Source of the DNA: Caballeronia hypogeia
GTDB lineage: Bacteria; Pseudomonadota; Gammaproteobacteria; Burkholderiales; Burkholderiaceae
Assembly (NCBI RefSeq): GCF_001544875.2
Contig: NZ_FCOA02000035.1
Coordinates: 16,534 to 80,533 of the forward strand
Length of the DNA stretch: 64,000 bases
Direction of reading: 5' to 3'
Part shown: positions 52,401 to 60,599 of the stretch, one piece after another
Position numbering within the stretch: the first letter of the stretch is position 1
Layout: every line of letters begins with the position of its first letter
Translations under genes and position numbers: made by a program
The notes under the pieces: generated by a model
The model's input: only the letters and a program-made list of their open reading frames with translations
Databases searched by the model: none
What the model was told of the DNA's origin: nothing

Positions 52401-53236
52401 TGCAGCAGTCGCGGATACATCTCCACCAGCACGCGCTCGCGCTGCGCCAATTCATAGCGCGGATGCAGGCCGGAGATCTTTACCGAAACGCCGGGACCGT
52501 CGATCGGACCCCGCCCTTTCGCATCGCCGCCGATCGCTTCGATCGCATGCCGATACGACTCGAAGTAGGCTTGCGCGTCCTCATCGGTCAACGCGGCTTC
52601 GCCGAGCATGTCGTATGAATAGCGATAGCCGTTCGACTCGCGGCCCTTCGCCACGCCGATCGCTTCTTCGATCGTCTGGCCGGTGACGAACTGCTTGCCG
52701 AGCATGCGCATCGCATAAGCAACGCCGCCGCGCACGACCGCTTCGCCGCCTTTGCGCACCACGCGCGTCAGCGCTTCGGCCAGCGCGCTTTCATCGGGCT
52801 GCTTCAAGAGCTTGCCCGTCACGAGCAGGCCCCACGCGGTCGCGTTGACGAACAGCGACGGCGACTTGCCGATATGCGCGCGCCAGTCCGCATCGACGAT
52901 CTTGTCGCGGATCAGTTGGTTGCGCGTCTGCGTGTCGGGAATGCGCAGCATCGCTTCGGCGAGGCACATCAACGCGATGCCCTCACGGCTGTCCAGCGAG
53001 AATTCCTGCGTCAGCAAGTCCACGCCGCCCGCATCGATACGCGCATCGCGCACGCCTTGAGCGAGTCGCGCCGCCAGCGCCTGCGTCTTCCTGAGCGTGT
53101 GCGCGTCGAACTGCGCCTCCTGCATCAATGCCTTGACGACCGTCTCTTCGGGGAGCGCGGTGACGTCGGCGATACGCTGACGCAGGACCGCGAGGTCCGG
53201 CGTGACGGTCTGCATGGTTTCGATTTCCGACAGCAT
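49478..53236 (-). CDS. putA: PutA-type proline dehydrogenase with a degenerate aldehyde dehydrogenase domain
   Basis: 1252 residues, no N-terminal ribbon-helix-helix, so not a PutA repressor. The proline dehydrogenase barrel (residues about 85-520) is intact: GVSVKISGLHPRYE, RINIRLVKGAYWDTE, YEFQCLHGMGETVYDQV, RRLLENGANSSFV. The P5C dehydrogenase domain (about 540-1030) keeps the fold but not the chemistry. The Asn of PWNFP is Ser688 (PVSSP), the Glu of ETGG is Met788 (HMQSGVNAM), and the catalytic Cys of GQRCSALR is Ala822 (GQDASALR); the EEFGP-type NAD Glu is also lost (ATIGGP). A type-B C-terminal domain follows (ASAAGGNTQLM). An intact P5C dehydrogenase is encoded upstream in the same operon. 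Confidence 0.9.
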   Translation of the reverse strand: MLSEIETMQTVTPDLAVLRQRIADVTALPEETVVKALMQEAQFDAHTLRKTQALAARLAQGVRDARIDAGGVDLLTQEFSLDSREGIALMCLAEAMLRIPDTQTRNQLIRDKIVDADWRAHIGKSPSLFVNATAWGLLVTGKLLKQPDESALAEALTRVVRKGGEAVVRGGVAYAMRMLGKQFVTGQTIEEAIGVAKGRESNGYRYSYDMLGEAALTDEDAQAYFESYRHAIEAIGGDAKGRGPIDGPGVSVKISGLHPRYELAQRERVLVEMYPRLLQLAQLARQYGIGFHLDQEESARFELTLEMLERLCKEPSLKGWNGIGISLQSYQKRGRAVAEWIIALARSTQRRINIRLVKGAYWDTEIKLAQDAGADGYPVFTRKVHSDVSYIACAKALLAAPDAIFPQFATHNAFTVAAVHTLAGDQPYEFQCLHGMGETVYDQVVGAAKLGRACRIYAPVGPHATLLAYLVRRLLENGANSSFVNQIVDPAVSIDDIVQDPVAKAATTGGKPHAGIVSPRALLPGRVNAKAMNFSGMPEFDRAVAEIRAQRLSVQSLVARSIELTSDATALVYGASDASEVIGSVASCRIDVVNAALDAASVARATWTQSSREARAAILEAVANRFEHECARLGALLVMEHGATLADAADEVRHAINLCRLYAYQLNADERLADLDPLGVVVSMTPVSSPLASFVGQTASALAAGNVIVAKPSSHAALIAHEAARAFLHCGVPADVLQLIIHDGASFARAFASDRRVAAVSFAGSHEAARSLAVLLARQPHAPKFIHMQSGVNAMIVDSSALPEQVISDAIHSAFRGAGQDASALRVLCLQDSTADRVLRMLKGMLTERVTGDPLHAATDMGPLATRRARDKAEVYIEQLKRRGFTVVRGKLDANHGKANYVAPTIVDLGDVAALDALDATIGGPILHVVRYRTGQMEPLLKRLNALGAGVQGLHTRINEAAGKLLSITKANSVCVNRAMHGAFAGMQPYGGVGAAGTGPMNGGPLTLLTLSRGAVMPSLRAASGPFAQQASVTSEKFFEFPVESTDGKLSDRQTALHEAKAAQRARLDALFALASAASDRQRDPALWSHVGEAVARYHPLSLPALTGEENTVELLPRGQVLCVAESDADLLTQVMIASGFGNDIVMPKSALADEIARKLGACARVIGADDVPRALRGALSTVRPDVVLARGAQGSVADVRMIAAEHMIPVIVADASGAYDWSALVRERVTTVNASAAGGNTQLMVMSEDIL

Positions 53237-53284
53237 GATTGGATGATCCGTTGTTGACTTCGATGTGCGTTGCGTGGGCTTGCT

Positions 53285-54121
53285 TCAGAATGCGTTGGCG
53301 GTGCCGCGCAGGCGTTCGGTCCGGCGCCGCAGCATCTCCAGTGTGATCAGCAGCAGCGTGGAGATGACGACGAGCACGGTCGCTACCGCGAGAATCGTCG
53401 GGCTGAGTTGCTCGCGAATGCCCGACCACATCTGACGCGGCACGGTGCGTTGATCGGTGCCTGTCAGAAACAATGCGACGACGATTTCATCGAACGATGT
53501 CGCGAACGCGAACAGCGCGCCCGACACCACACCTGGCGCGATGATCGGCAGCTTGATCTGCATGAACACCCGCAGCGGCGACGCGCCGAGATTGCGGCCC
53601 GCGCGCGAGAGCGACTCGTTGAAGCCTGCAAGCGTCGCGGTCACCGTCACCACGACGAAGGGCACGCCCAGCGCGGCGTGCGCGAGAATAAGGCCGAGCA
53701 GGCTGTTGGTCAGCCCGAACGGGCTGAACGCGAAATACACGCCGACGGCGGTGATGATGAGCGGCACGATCATCGGCGAAACGAGAATGCCGGTGATGAG
53801 CGCGCGGCCCTTGAGCTTCGGATGCATGAGACCGAGCGATGCGCTCACGCCCAGCACGGTCGCGATCAATGTCGATGCGACACCGACGATCAATGTGTTC
53901 TTGAGCGCGAGCATCCACTCCGGACTTTCGACGAACGCGCGATACCAGCGCAGGCTCACGCCCGGCAGCGGATACGTGAAGTATGGCTGCGAGTTGAACG
54001 ACAAGGGCATGATCACGAGCACGGGCAACACGAGGAACACGAGCACCGCGAGCGAAAGCACGATGTGCGAGACGCGGCCGACACGGCCCCATACCGTCAC
54101 GTAGGCGGGAAAATTGAACAT
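53285..54121 (-). CDS. ABC transporter permease, PotC-like
   Basis: 278-residue inner-membrane permease with six transmembrane helices. The EAA loop region reads NESLSRAGRNLGASPLRVFMQIKLPIIAPG, typical of spermidine/putrescine-type (PotC) systems. It is 48 bases upstream of putA and 4 bases after potB, within the P5CDH-potABC-putA operon, so it probably imports proline, a betaine or a related amine. The likely binding protein is encoded at 40013. Confidence 0.87.
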   Translation of the reverse strand: MFNFPAYVTVWGRVGRVSHIVLSLAVLVFLVLPVLVIMPLSFNSQPYFTYPLPGVSLRWYRAFVESPEWMLALKNTLIVGVASTLIATVLGVSASLGLMHPKLKGRALITGILVSPMIVPLIITAVGVYFAFSPFGLTNSLLGLILAHAALGVPFVVVTVTATLAGFNESLSRAGRNLGASPLRVFMQIKLPIIAPGVVSGALFAFATSFDEIVVALFLTGTDQRTVPRQMWSGIREQLSPTILAVATVLVVISTLLLITLEMLRRRTERLRGTANAF

Positions 54122-54125
54122 GCCG

Positions 54126-55406
54126 TTACCCCAGTTTGACGCCGGCGCCGCCGGTCATCCGCACGAAGATCGCGTAGACGATCAGGACGCCCGCGAGCAG
54201 GATCGATGCGAGCGCACTCGCCAGGCCCCAGTTGAGCGTCGTGTTCACGTGATTCGCAATGTAGTAGCTCGCGAGCTGATCGTTCGCGCCGCCGACGATG
54301 GCGGGTGTGATGTAGTAACCCACCGCGAGAATGAAGGTCAGCATGCCCGCTGCGCCCACGCCCGGCAGCGTCTGCGGAAAGTAGGCCTGGAAGAACGAGC
54401 GGATGGGCCCCGCGCCGAGCGAACGCGCGGCCTTCATATAGATGTTGGGCACGCCCTTCATGACCGCGTAGAGCGAGAGCACCGCGTAGGGCAAGAGGAT
54501 GTGCGTCATCGCGACGAGCACGCCGAAGCGGTTGTACATCAGCGCGAAGCCGCTTTTCGTCAGGCCGAGATGAATGAACAGGTCGTTGAGCACGCCATTC
54601 GATTGCAGCACGACGACCCACGCCGTGGTGCGCACGAGAATCGATGTCCAGAACGGCAGCAGCACCATGATCATCAGCAGATTGCTGTAGCGCGCGGGAA
54701 TGTTCGCGAGGAAGTACGCCACTGGATAGCCGAACAGCAGACACAGGATGCTTACGGCCACGCTCACCCACGCCGTGCGCAGGAACACGTCGACGTAGAG
54801 CCGCTCGCTTTGCGGTTGACGCACGATCGCGCCGTCATCGCCGCGCTTGAAATCGAAGGCTTTCAGGTAGTAGCCGAAGGTCCACGGCGATGACGCGTAC
54901 TTGATCGTCGACCACGCCGCCACGGTGTCCCAGCGCGGGTCGATCGCCGTCATGCGCTCGCGCCATGTGCCGTCGCTGTTCTCGCCCAGACGTCGCGCGG
55001 TCTTCATCACGAGACTGCGCATGCCCGCTTCGTCGTAGTTCAGGCGCGAGGCGATGCGGCTGATGCCCTCGCTGCCCTTCGCGGCGAGCAGGTCGCGACC
55101 GAAGGCGGCGAACAGTTGTTCGCCCGGCGGCTCGCCCGCCGAAGGCTCCCACTCGCGCAGCAAGGCCGCCGCGTGCGGCAGCTCTTGCGAGACGGTCGGA
55201 TCGCGAACGCTCTTCATCAGCAGACTGCCGATAGGCACGAGAAACGTGACCAGAAGAAACGCGAGAAGCGGGATGATGAGCAGCAGCGCCTTGATGCGCG
55301 CCGCGCGCTCGGCGCTGCGCAGTCTCGCCTTGAGGCTTTTCGAGTCCGGCAGCGTCACTGATTCCGCGTCGTTTACGGGGACCGCAAAATCACTGGGGAC
55401 GATCAT
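54126..55406 (-). CDS. ABC transporter permease, PotB-like, with a long periplasmic insert
   Basis: 426 residues, about 140 more than classical PotB. The extra length is one soluble segment (residues about 68-205) between the first helix (LLLIIPLLAFLLVTFLVPIGSLL) and the rest, predicted periplasmic, with motifs such as REWEPSAGEPPGEQLFAAFGRDL and TIKYASSPWTFGYYLKAFDF. The core then has five helices and an EAA loop (AARSLGAGPIRSFFQAYFPQTLPG). Similar long PotB forms are known in proteobacteria; the insert may help dock the binding protein. Confidence 0.87.
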   Translation of the reverse strand: MIVPSDFAVPVNDAESVTLPDSKSLKARLRSAERAARIKALLLIIPLLAFLLVTFLVPIGSLLMKSVRDPTVSQELPHAAALLREWEPSAGEPPGEQLFAAFGRDLLAAKGSEGISRIASRLNYDEAGMRSLVMKTARRLGENSDGTWRERMTAIDPRWDTVAAWSTIKYASSPWTFGYYLKAFDFKRGDDGAIVRQPQSERLYVDVFLRTAWVSVAVSILCLLFGYPVAYFLANIPARYSNLLMIMVLLPFWTSILVRTTAWVVVLQSNGVLNDLFIHLGLTKSGFALMYNRFGVLVAMTHILLPYAVLSLYAVMKGVPNIYMKAARSLGAGPIRSFFQAYFPQTLPGVGAAGMLTFILAVGYYITPAIVGGANDQLASYYIANHVNTTLNWGLASALASILLAGVLIVYAIFVRMTGGAGVKLG

Positions 55407-55485
55407 CGTATCTCCTTCGTCATCCGAATTATTTCAGGTGCCATCGGACTGGCCTTTGTCTTTGTCGCTCAGCTTTCCGCCGGCG

Positions 55486-56562
55486 TCATTGAAGCGCGCG
55501 ACACGCTTCCGCCATCCAGCCGATATCGACCGAATCGCCGATGCGCAACTGACGCACGGCGCCGTCGTTCGGCAGCTTGACGATGAAATCGTTGCGCCCG
55601 CACACCTGCATCACCACGCGAAGATGATCGCCGTAGTAGATCAGGTCCTTCACGCCGCCGCTAAAGACGTTGTCGCACGCATGCGCCGATTCGCCGACGG
55701 CGATGCGTTCCGGGCGCAGCGAAATGCTGGCGCTGCCGGTCTTTCGAATCGCGCTGCCCGCGCTCGCGCGCACGCGATGCCCGCCGTCGAGATCCACCGT
55801 GCAACGTTCCCGATCCACCGCGGACACGATGCCTTTCAGCTCATTGCTCTCGCCGATGAAGCGTGCGACGAACGCATTCTCCGGCTTCTCATACAGCGCC
55901 GAAGGCGAAGCGAGCTGCTGAATGATGCCGTTGTTGAACACCGCGATGCGATCCGACATGGTGAGCGCCTCGCCCTGATCGTGCGTGACGTAGACCACCG
56001 TGAGGCCGCTCTGCTCGTGAATCTGCTTGATCTCGTACTGCATCTGCTCGCGCAGTTGCTTGTCGAGTGCGCCGAGCGGCTCATCCATCAGCACGAGGGC
56101 CGGTTCGAAGACCAGCGCCCGCGCAACGGCAATGCGCTGCTGCTGACCGCCCGAGAGTTGTGCGGGCATGCGGTTGGCGAACTTTTCCATGTTGACCATG
56201 GCGAGCGCACGCTTCACCTTGCGTGCGATCTCGTCCCTGGCGATCTTGCGCACCTTGAGCGGAAACGCGAGATTCTCCGCGACCGACTTGTGCGGAAACA
56301 GCGCATAGCTCTGGAACACCATGCCAATATTGCGGCGCTCCGGCGGAATGCGGTTGATGGGCTTTCCCTGAAGAAGAATCTCGCCATGCGTCGCTGTCTC
56401 GAAGCCCGCAAGCATCATCAGGCAAGTGGTCTTGCCCGATCCCGACGGTCCGAGCATCGTGAGGAATTCGCCCTCTTCGATATCGAGGTTGAGATTCTTC
56501 ACGACGAGCGTTTCGCCGTCGTAGGTCTTCTGGACGTTCTTGAAAGAGACGATGGTCGACAT
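55486..56562 (-). CDS. ABC transporter ATP-binding protein, PotA-like
   Basis: About 358 residues from MSTIVSFKNVQ, chosen because GAGGA stands 6 bases upstream; longer in-frame starts overlap that site or the P5CDH gene. Walker A GPSGSGKTT, signature LSGGQQQR, Walker B LVLMDEPLGALD, and a C-terminal TOBE_2 regulatory domain (SISLRPERIAVGE). This is the usual PotA/FbpC layout. It energises the two permeases encoded downstream. Confidence 0.9.
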   Translation of the reverse strand: MSTIVSFKNVQKTYDGETLVVKNLNLDIEEGEFLTMLGPSGSGKTTCLMMLAGFETATHGEILLQGKPINRIPPERRNIGMVFQSYALFPHKSVAENLAFPLKVRKIARDEIARKVKRALAMVNMEKFANRMPAQLSGGQQQRIAVARALVFEPALVLMDEPLGALDKQLREQMQYEIKQIHEQSGLTVVYVTHDQGEALTMSDRIAVFNNGIIQQLASPSALYEKPENAFVARFIGESNELKGIVSAVDRERCTVDLDGGHRVRASAGSAIRKTGSASISLRPERIAVGESAHACDNVFSGGVKDLIYYGDHLRVVMQVCGRNDFIVKLPNDGAVRQLRIGDSVDIGWMAEACRALQ

Positions 56563-56602
56563 GTTCATTCCTCGGGGAAAGCTGAACCTTGTTACGCGAG
56601 AC

Positions 56603-58210
56603 TTACGCGCCGAACTGCCATTCACGCGGCGGCAGGTAGGTTTCCTTCACGACGCGCGGCGACGCCCAGCGCAGCAGGTTCAGATAAGAACCCGCCTTGT
56701 CGTTCGTGCCGCTCGCGCGGCCGCCGCCGAACGGTTGCTGGCCGATCATCGCGCCCGTGGGCTTGTCGTTCAGATAGAGATTGCCGGCCGCGTTCACGAG
56801 CACCTTCTCCGCGTGATGCAGCGCGAAGCGATCGGTGCAGAAGATCGATCCGGTGAGCGCATAAGGGCTGGTCGAATCGATCAGTTCCAGCGTCTCGTTC
56901 CAGGCGTTGTCTTCATAGACGAACACTGAGAGCACGGGACCGAAGAACTCTTCCTTCATCAGGCGATGCTTCGGGTCCGTCACTTCGAACACGGTTGGTT
57001 CGACGAAGTAGCCCGGGTCGGACCACGTCTTGCCGCCGTGTACCACGGTGACCGCCGCATCTTCCTTCGCCGCCGAGATCACGCGGCTCAGCTTCTGATG
57101 CGAAGCCTGCGAGATCACCGCGCCCATGAACGTGCCGGGATTCGCGACGTCGCCCACCTTGAGTTGCGCCAGACGATCGCGCAATTCCTGCCGCACCGCG
57201 TTCCACAAGCTGCGCGGAATGTAAGCACGCGACGCCGCGCTGCATTTTTGCCCCTGATATTCGAACGCGCCGCGAATCAGCGCGATCGCAACTTCCGAAG
57301 CATTCGCCGATGGATGCGCGAGCACGAAGTCCTTGCCGCCGGTTTCGCCGACGAGTCGCGGAATCGTGCGGAACGTATCCACTTTCGACGCGACCTCTTT
57401 CCACAAGCCCTGGAACACCGCCGACGATCCCGTGAAGTGGATGCCCGCCAGATCGGGCGACGATAGTGCGACGCGCGTGGTCAGTTCCGCATCGCCGGGA
57501 ACGAAGTTGATGACGCCCGGCGGCAGGCCCGCTTCTTCGAGCGCTTCGAAGAAGATGTAGTTGGCGAGCGCCGATTTCTCCGACGGTTTCCACAGCACCG
57601 TGTTGCCCATGATCGCGGGGGCGGTCGTCAGATTGCCGCCGATCGCCGTGAAATTGAACGGCGACACCGCGTACACGAAGCCTTCGAGCGGCCGCCAGTC
57701 GGCCCGATTGACGGCGCTCGGCACCGACATCGGCTGTTCGGCGTAGACGCGCTGCGCGTTGTACGCATTGAAGCGCAGGAAGTCGATCAGCTCGCACGCG
57801 CTGTCCGGCTCGGCCTGATCGATGGTCTTGCTCTGGCCCAGCATCGTCGCGGCGTTGATCGTCATGCGCTTGCGCGTCGCGATGATGTCGGACGCGCGAT
57901 GCAGGATGGTCGCGCGGCTCGCATGCGAGAGGCTCGCCCAATCTTTCGCCACGGCTTTCGAGCTTGCGATGGCTTCGCTGATCTGCGCTTCGGTCGGACG
58001 ATGAATGCGCGCGAGAAGGCGCTGCGTGTCATGCGGCGCGCGCACTTCGACGACATCGTTCGAGTAGTAGCGCTTGCCGCCGATGACAGTCGGAATCTCG
58101 ACGACATCGCGTTGCCCGAGCGCCTCGTTCAACGCGACGGCGGCCTGTGTGCCCTGACGGAAGCTGACTTCGGGCTCGTTCGACGGCAACGGAAATTGCG
58201 GACCTGACAT
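56603..58210 (-). CDS. L-glutamate gamma-semialdehyde (1-pyrroline-5-carboxylate) dehydrogenase
   Basis: NAD-dependent oxidation of glutamate semialdehyde to glutamate, the second step of proline breakdown. 535 residues, the size of RocA/PruA-type P5C dehydrogenases. All catalytic residues are present: Asn186 (SPFNFTAI), Glu289 (VGETGGKD) and Cys323 (GQKCSAASR), with EFFGPVLSV for NAD and QQPFGGGRASGTNDKAG near the end. It is the first gene of the leftward operon that includes potABC and putA, whose own P5CDH domain lacks these residues, so this enzyme probably does that step for it. Confidence 0.92.
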   Translation of the reverse strand: MSGPQFPLPSNEPEVSFRQGTQAAVALNEALGQRDVVEIPTVIGGKRYYSNDVVEVRAPHDTQRLLARIHRPTEAQISEAIASSKAVAKDWASLSHASRATILHRASDIIATRKRMTINAATMLGQSKTIDQAEPDSACELIDFLRFNAYNAQRVYAEQPMSVPSAVNRADWRPLEGFVYAVSPFNFTAIGGNLTTAPAIMGNTVLWKPSEKSALANYIFFEALEEAGLPPGVINFVPGDAELTTRVALSSPDLAGIHFTGSSAVFQGLWKEVASKVDTFRTIPRLVGETGGKDFVLAHPSANASEVAIALIRGAFEYQGQKCSAASRAYIPRSLWNAVRQELRDRLAQLKVGDVANPGTFMGAVISQASHQKLSRVISAAKEDAAVTVVHGGKTWSDPGYFVEPTVFEVTDPKHRLMKEEFFGPVLSVFVYEDNAWNETLELIDSTSPYALTGSIFCTDRFALHHAEKVLVNAAGNLYLNDKPTGAMIGQQPFGGGRASGTNDKAGSYLNLLRWASPRVVKETYLPPREWQFGA

Positions 58211-58676
58211 GACGCGTGCTCCTTGTGAAGATCGATTGGACAGAACCGTCGTGGCGGCGCCGTCGCGATATGGGTTTTCCCTTATCCGGCAAGGCTTCTA
58301 GCCCGATCACACCCGACGATTCAACTTGATGTTCAGCGTAGTGGGTGTCAAAAAAGGGGCCTTTTGCAAAAGCCGGTCTTATGCTTTGAATCCCGGGGCG
58401 TTATGGAATGCGCCAGAAGGGCGCGAACCGACCCGGCGCCGGAGCGCACATACGTTCGTGATTCCGCTCGAAGGCAAGGCATGCGCTGACATCGCATGAA
58501 ATGAATTCTCCCGTTCGACTTCCCTGCTTTCGCCTATTCTTGATTTGGCTCTGGCGCGGTACGCAAAGATGCATCGTCAAGGCTAGATTGGTCTTAACAA
58601 TGTCGCTCGACAGAAGAGAAATAAGAAGCGACAGCGATTCCCAAACCCTTCAATACATTACTTAGGATGTCTACCC
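58211..58676. other. 466-base promoter region between the P5CDH operon and the sulfatase gene
   Basis: No credible ORF. It holds a 12-bp perfect palindrome CTTTTGCAAAAG (58361-58372), overlapping AAAAGGGGCCTTTT-like symmetry just upstream, about 150 bases before the P5CDH start. This is a candidate operator for the leftward operon. The right half is A/T-richer and carries the sulfatase promoter (not pinpointed). Confidence 0.45.
58361..58372. promoter_or_regulatory. Palindrome CTTTTGCAAAAG upstream of the P5CDH-potABC-putA operon
   Basis: Perfect 12-bp palindrome in the operon's promoter region. Lrp/PutR-type regulators of proline operons bind A/T-rich symmetric sites, but no such regulator gene is in the window. 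Confidence 0.35.
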
Positions 58677-60539
58677 ATGGACAGGCGAGAGTTCATCAAA
58701 AAATCGTCGGCGGTCGGCGCGGCTATTGCGAGCACGAATGTGTCCGCTCAAGCCGATGGCGCTCAGGGCGGCAAGCCCAATATCTTGTTCGTCCTGCTCG
58801 ATGAAATGCGTTTCCCGAGCGTATTTCCGGCAGGCATTGCCGACGTGCGCGGCTTCCTTAAGACCTATATGCCCCGCACGTTCGACCTCTGGAGAAGAGG
58901 CGTGAAGTTCTCCGGGCATTACACGGCGGCATCCGCGTGCACCCCGGCGCGCGCCACCATCGTCACCGGTCTTTATACCCAGCAGAACTGGCTGCTCACG
59001 ACCATTCTGGATTCTCCCGACACGAAGGCTTCGCTACAGCCCGTGCTAGACCGGCATTTCCCGACCTACGGCAAGATCCTGCAGTCCCTCGGCTATATCA
59101 CGCCGTATATCGGCAAGTGGCATCTGTCGGTCGTGCATAAAGGACAGCGTCCGCTGTCGCTCTATGGATTCGAAGGCATGACTTATCCCGATCCGACGGG
59201 CAGCAATCTGCAAGGCACCATCGGCAATCCTGGGCAAGGTTATCTGAGCGACACGAATATCGCCGATCAGGCCACGCAATGGCTGCAACGGCGCCGGCCC
59301 ACCGATACGCCGTGGTGCCTGACGGTCGGCTTCGTCAACCCGCACGACAAGGAGTTCTTTCCCGCCGGCACGGAGTTCGCGCGCTTCACCGCGTTGTTCG
59401 AATCGAATCGCTATAACCCGAACGGTTATACGCAAAAGATCAACTTCACGAAGGGGCCGCCCACCTATGACTGGCAGTTCAATCCGCTGCGCAATCCGCC
59501 GCCGCTCGCTTATCCGCCGATTCCGCCGAACTGGGAATCAGCTTCGCAACTCTCGGCCAACAAGCCGCCGATGCAAACCTTCAATCGCACGATTACAGAG
59601 ACGGTCTGGGGCGGCGTGCAGGACGATCGCGATGCGGGTTTCGAAATCACCGCGTATCCGCCGAATTCGAATCCGAACATTCCGCCGCCCGCCGAAACGC
59701 TGGGCACAGCGAAAGCGCCGTTCGCTTACTGGAAGCGCGGACTCGAATCCTATACCCAGATTCTTTCCATCGTCGATTCGAAGATCGGTCAGGTTATCGA
59801 TTCATTGCCGCCCGCCGTCGCGAAGAAAACGATCATCATTCTGACCTCGGATCATGGCGAATATGCGGGCGCGCATGGCCTGATCTCGGGCAAGGCCGGC
59901 ACATGTTATGAAGAAGCCTTCAACGTGCCGCTGATCGTGGTCGATCCCACGGGGCAATACAACGGCGATATCGACACCGTGCGCAGCGGACTCACATCGT
60001 CCGTGGATCTGCTGCCGATGCTCGCGACCATCGGCAACGGCGGACAACGCACGTGGATGACAGGCGACTACGCGCAGCTATACGGCACGCGGCACGATCT
60101 CGTCCCGATGCTGAAGAGCGCGACCGCGCCGGGCCGTCCCTATGTGGTCTTCTCGTCGGATGAAACCTTGCCCGATGCGCTCAACTTCAATCAATCGGCG
60201 TATCACATCGTTGGCGTGAGAACCGATGAGGGCAAGCTCGGCACCTATTCGAACTGGGCGCCGCAAACCACGACGATCAGCGGCAAGAGCGATCTGGAGT
60301 ACTACGACTATTCGACCGAACGAGGCAGGCTCGAACTGGATAACCGCTACCGCTCTCCGGCGGCGCAGGCGCTGTATCAGCGGCTGATGTCGGAGATCCT
60401 GCCGAACGAATTGCAGGCTCCGTTGCCCGGCAGTCTCGTCGCGGCGCAAAACACCGCGCAGTCGCGCTATATCGAGTATGTGAACCTGATCAACAGCGGA
60501 GGAGACGTCGAGCCGCCGTTCAAGATCGGGGATCTTTGA
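58677..60539 (+). CDS. Sulfatase-family hydrolase with Tat signal
   Basis: 620 residues. Twin-arginine signal at the N-terminus (MDRREFIKKSSAVGAAIAST), so it should be exported folded to the periplasm. The formylglycine motif is C88-T-P-A-R92 (SACTPARATIVTGLY), matching the C-x-P-S/A-R rule. Metal and substrate residues include the early LFVLLDE, GKWHLS, and TSDHGEYAGAHGL late in the chain. Substrate unknown: sulfate ester hydrolases, choline sulfatase and phosphonate monoester hydrolases share this fold. No sulfatase-modifying enzyme is adjacent. AGGAT lies 9 bases before the ATG. Confidence 0.85.
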   Translation: MDRREFIKKSSAVGAAIASTNVSAQADGAQGGKPNILFVLLDEMRFPSVFPAGIADVRGFLKTYMPRTFDLWRRGVKFSGHYTAASACTPARATIVTGLYTQQNWLLTTILDSPDTKASLQPVLDRHFPTYGKILQSLGYITPYIGKWHLSVVHKGQRPLSLYGFEGMTYPDPTGSNLQGTIGNPGQGYLSDTNIADQATQWLQRRRPTDTPWCLTVGFVNPHDKEFFPAGTEFARFTALFESNRYNPNGYTQKINFTKGPPTYDWQFNPLRNPPPLAYPPIPPNWESASQLSANKPPMQTFNRTITETVWGGVQDDRDAGFEITAYPPNSNPNIPPPAETLGTAKAPFAYWKRGLESYTQILSIVDSKIGQVIDSLPPAVAKKTIIILTSDHGEYAGAHGLISGKAGTCYEEAFNVPLIVVDPTGQYNGDIDTVRSGLTSSVDLLPMLATIGNGGQRTWMTGDYAQLYGTRHDLVPMLKSATAPGRPYVVFSSDETLPDALNFNQSAYHIVGVRTDEGKLGTYSNWAPQTTTISGKSDLEYYDYSTERGRLELDNRYRSPAAQALYQRLMSEILPNELQAPLPGSLVAAQNTAQSRYIEYVNLINSGGDVEPPFKIGDL

Positions 60540-60551
60540 GCGTGACCAAAC

Positions 60552-60580
60552 GCAGCCGGGCCGATTCGTGGCCCGGCTGC
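60552..60580. terminator. Hairpin between the convergent sulfatase and flavohemoglobin genes
   Basis: GCAGCCGGGCC-GATTCGT-GGCCCGGCTGC, a perfect 11-bp stem in the 60-base gap. No T-run. Confidence 0.55.
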
Positions 60581-60599
60581 ATCGACCGAAACGCCGCCT

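Noticed and set aside
53285..56562. PotABC-type genes as a polyamine transporter
   Set aside because: Located inside a proline/P5C operon with the binding protein in a betaine operon; family similarity alone does not set the substrate.
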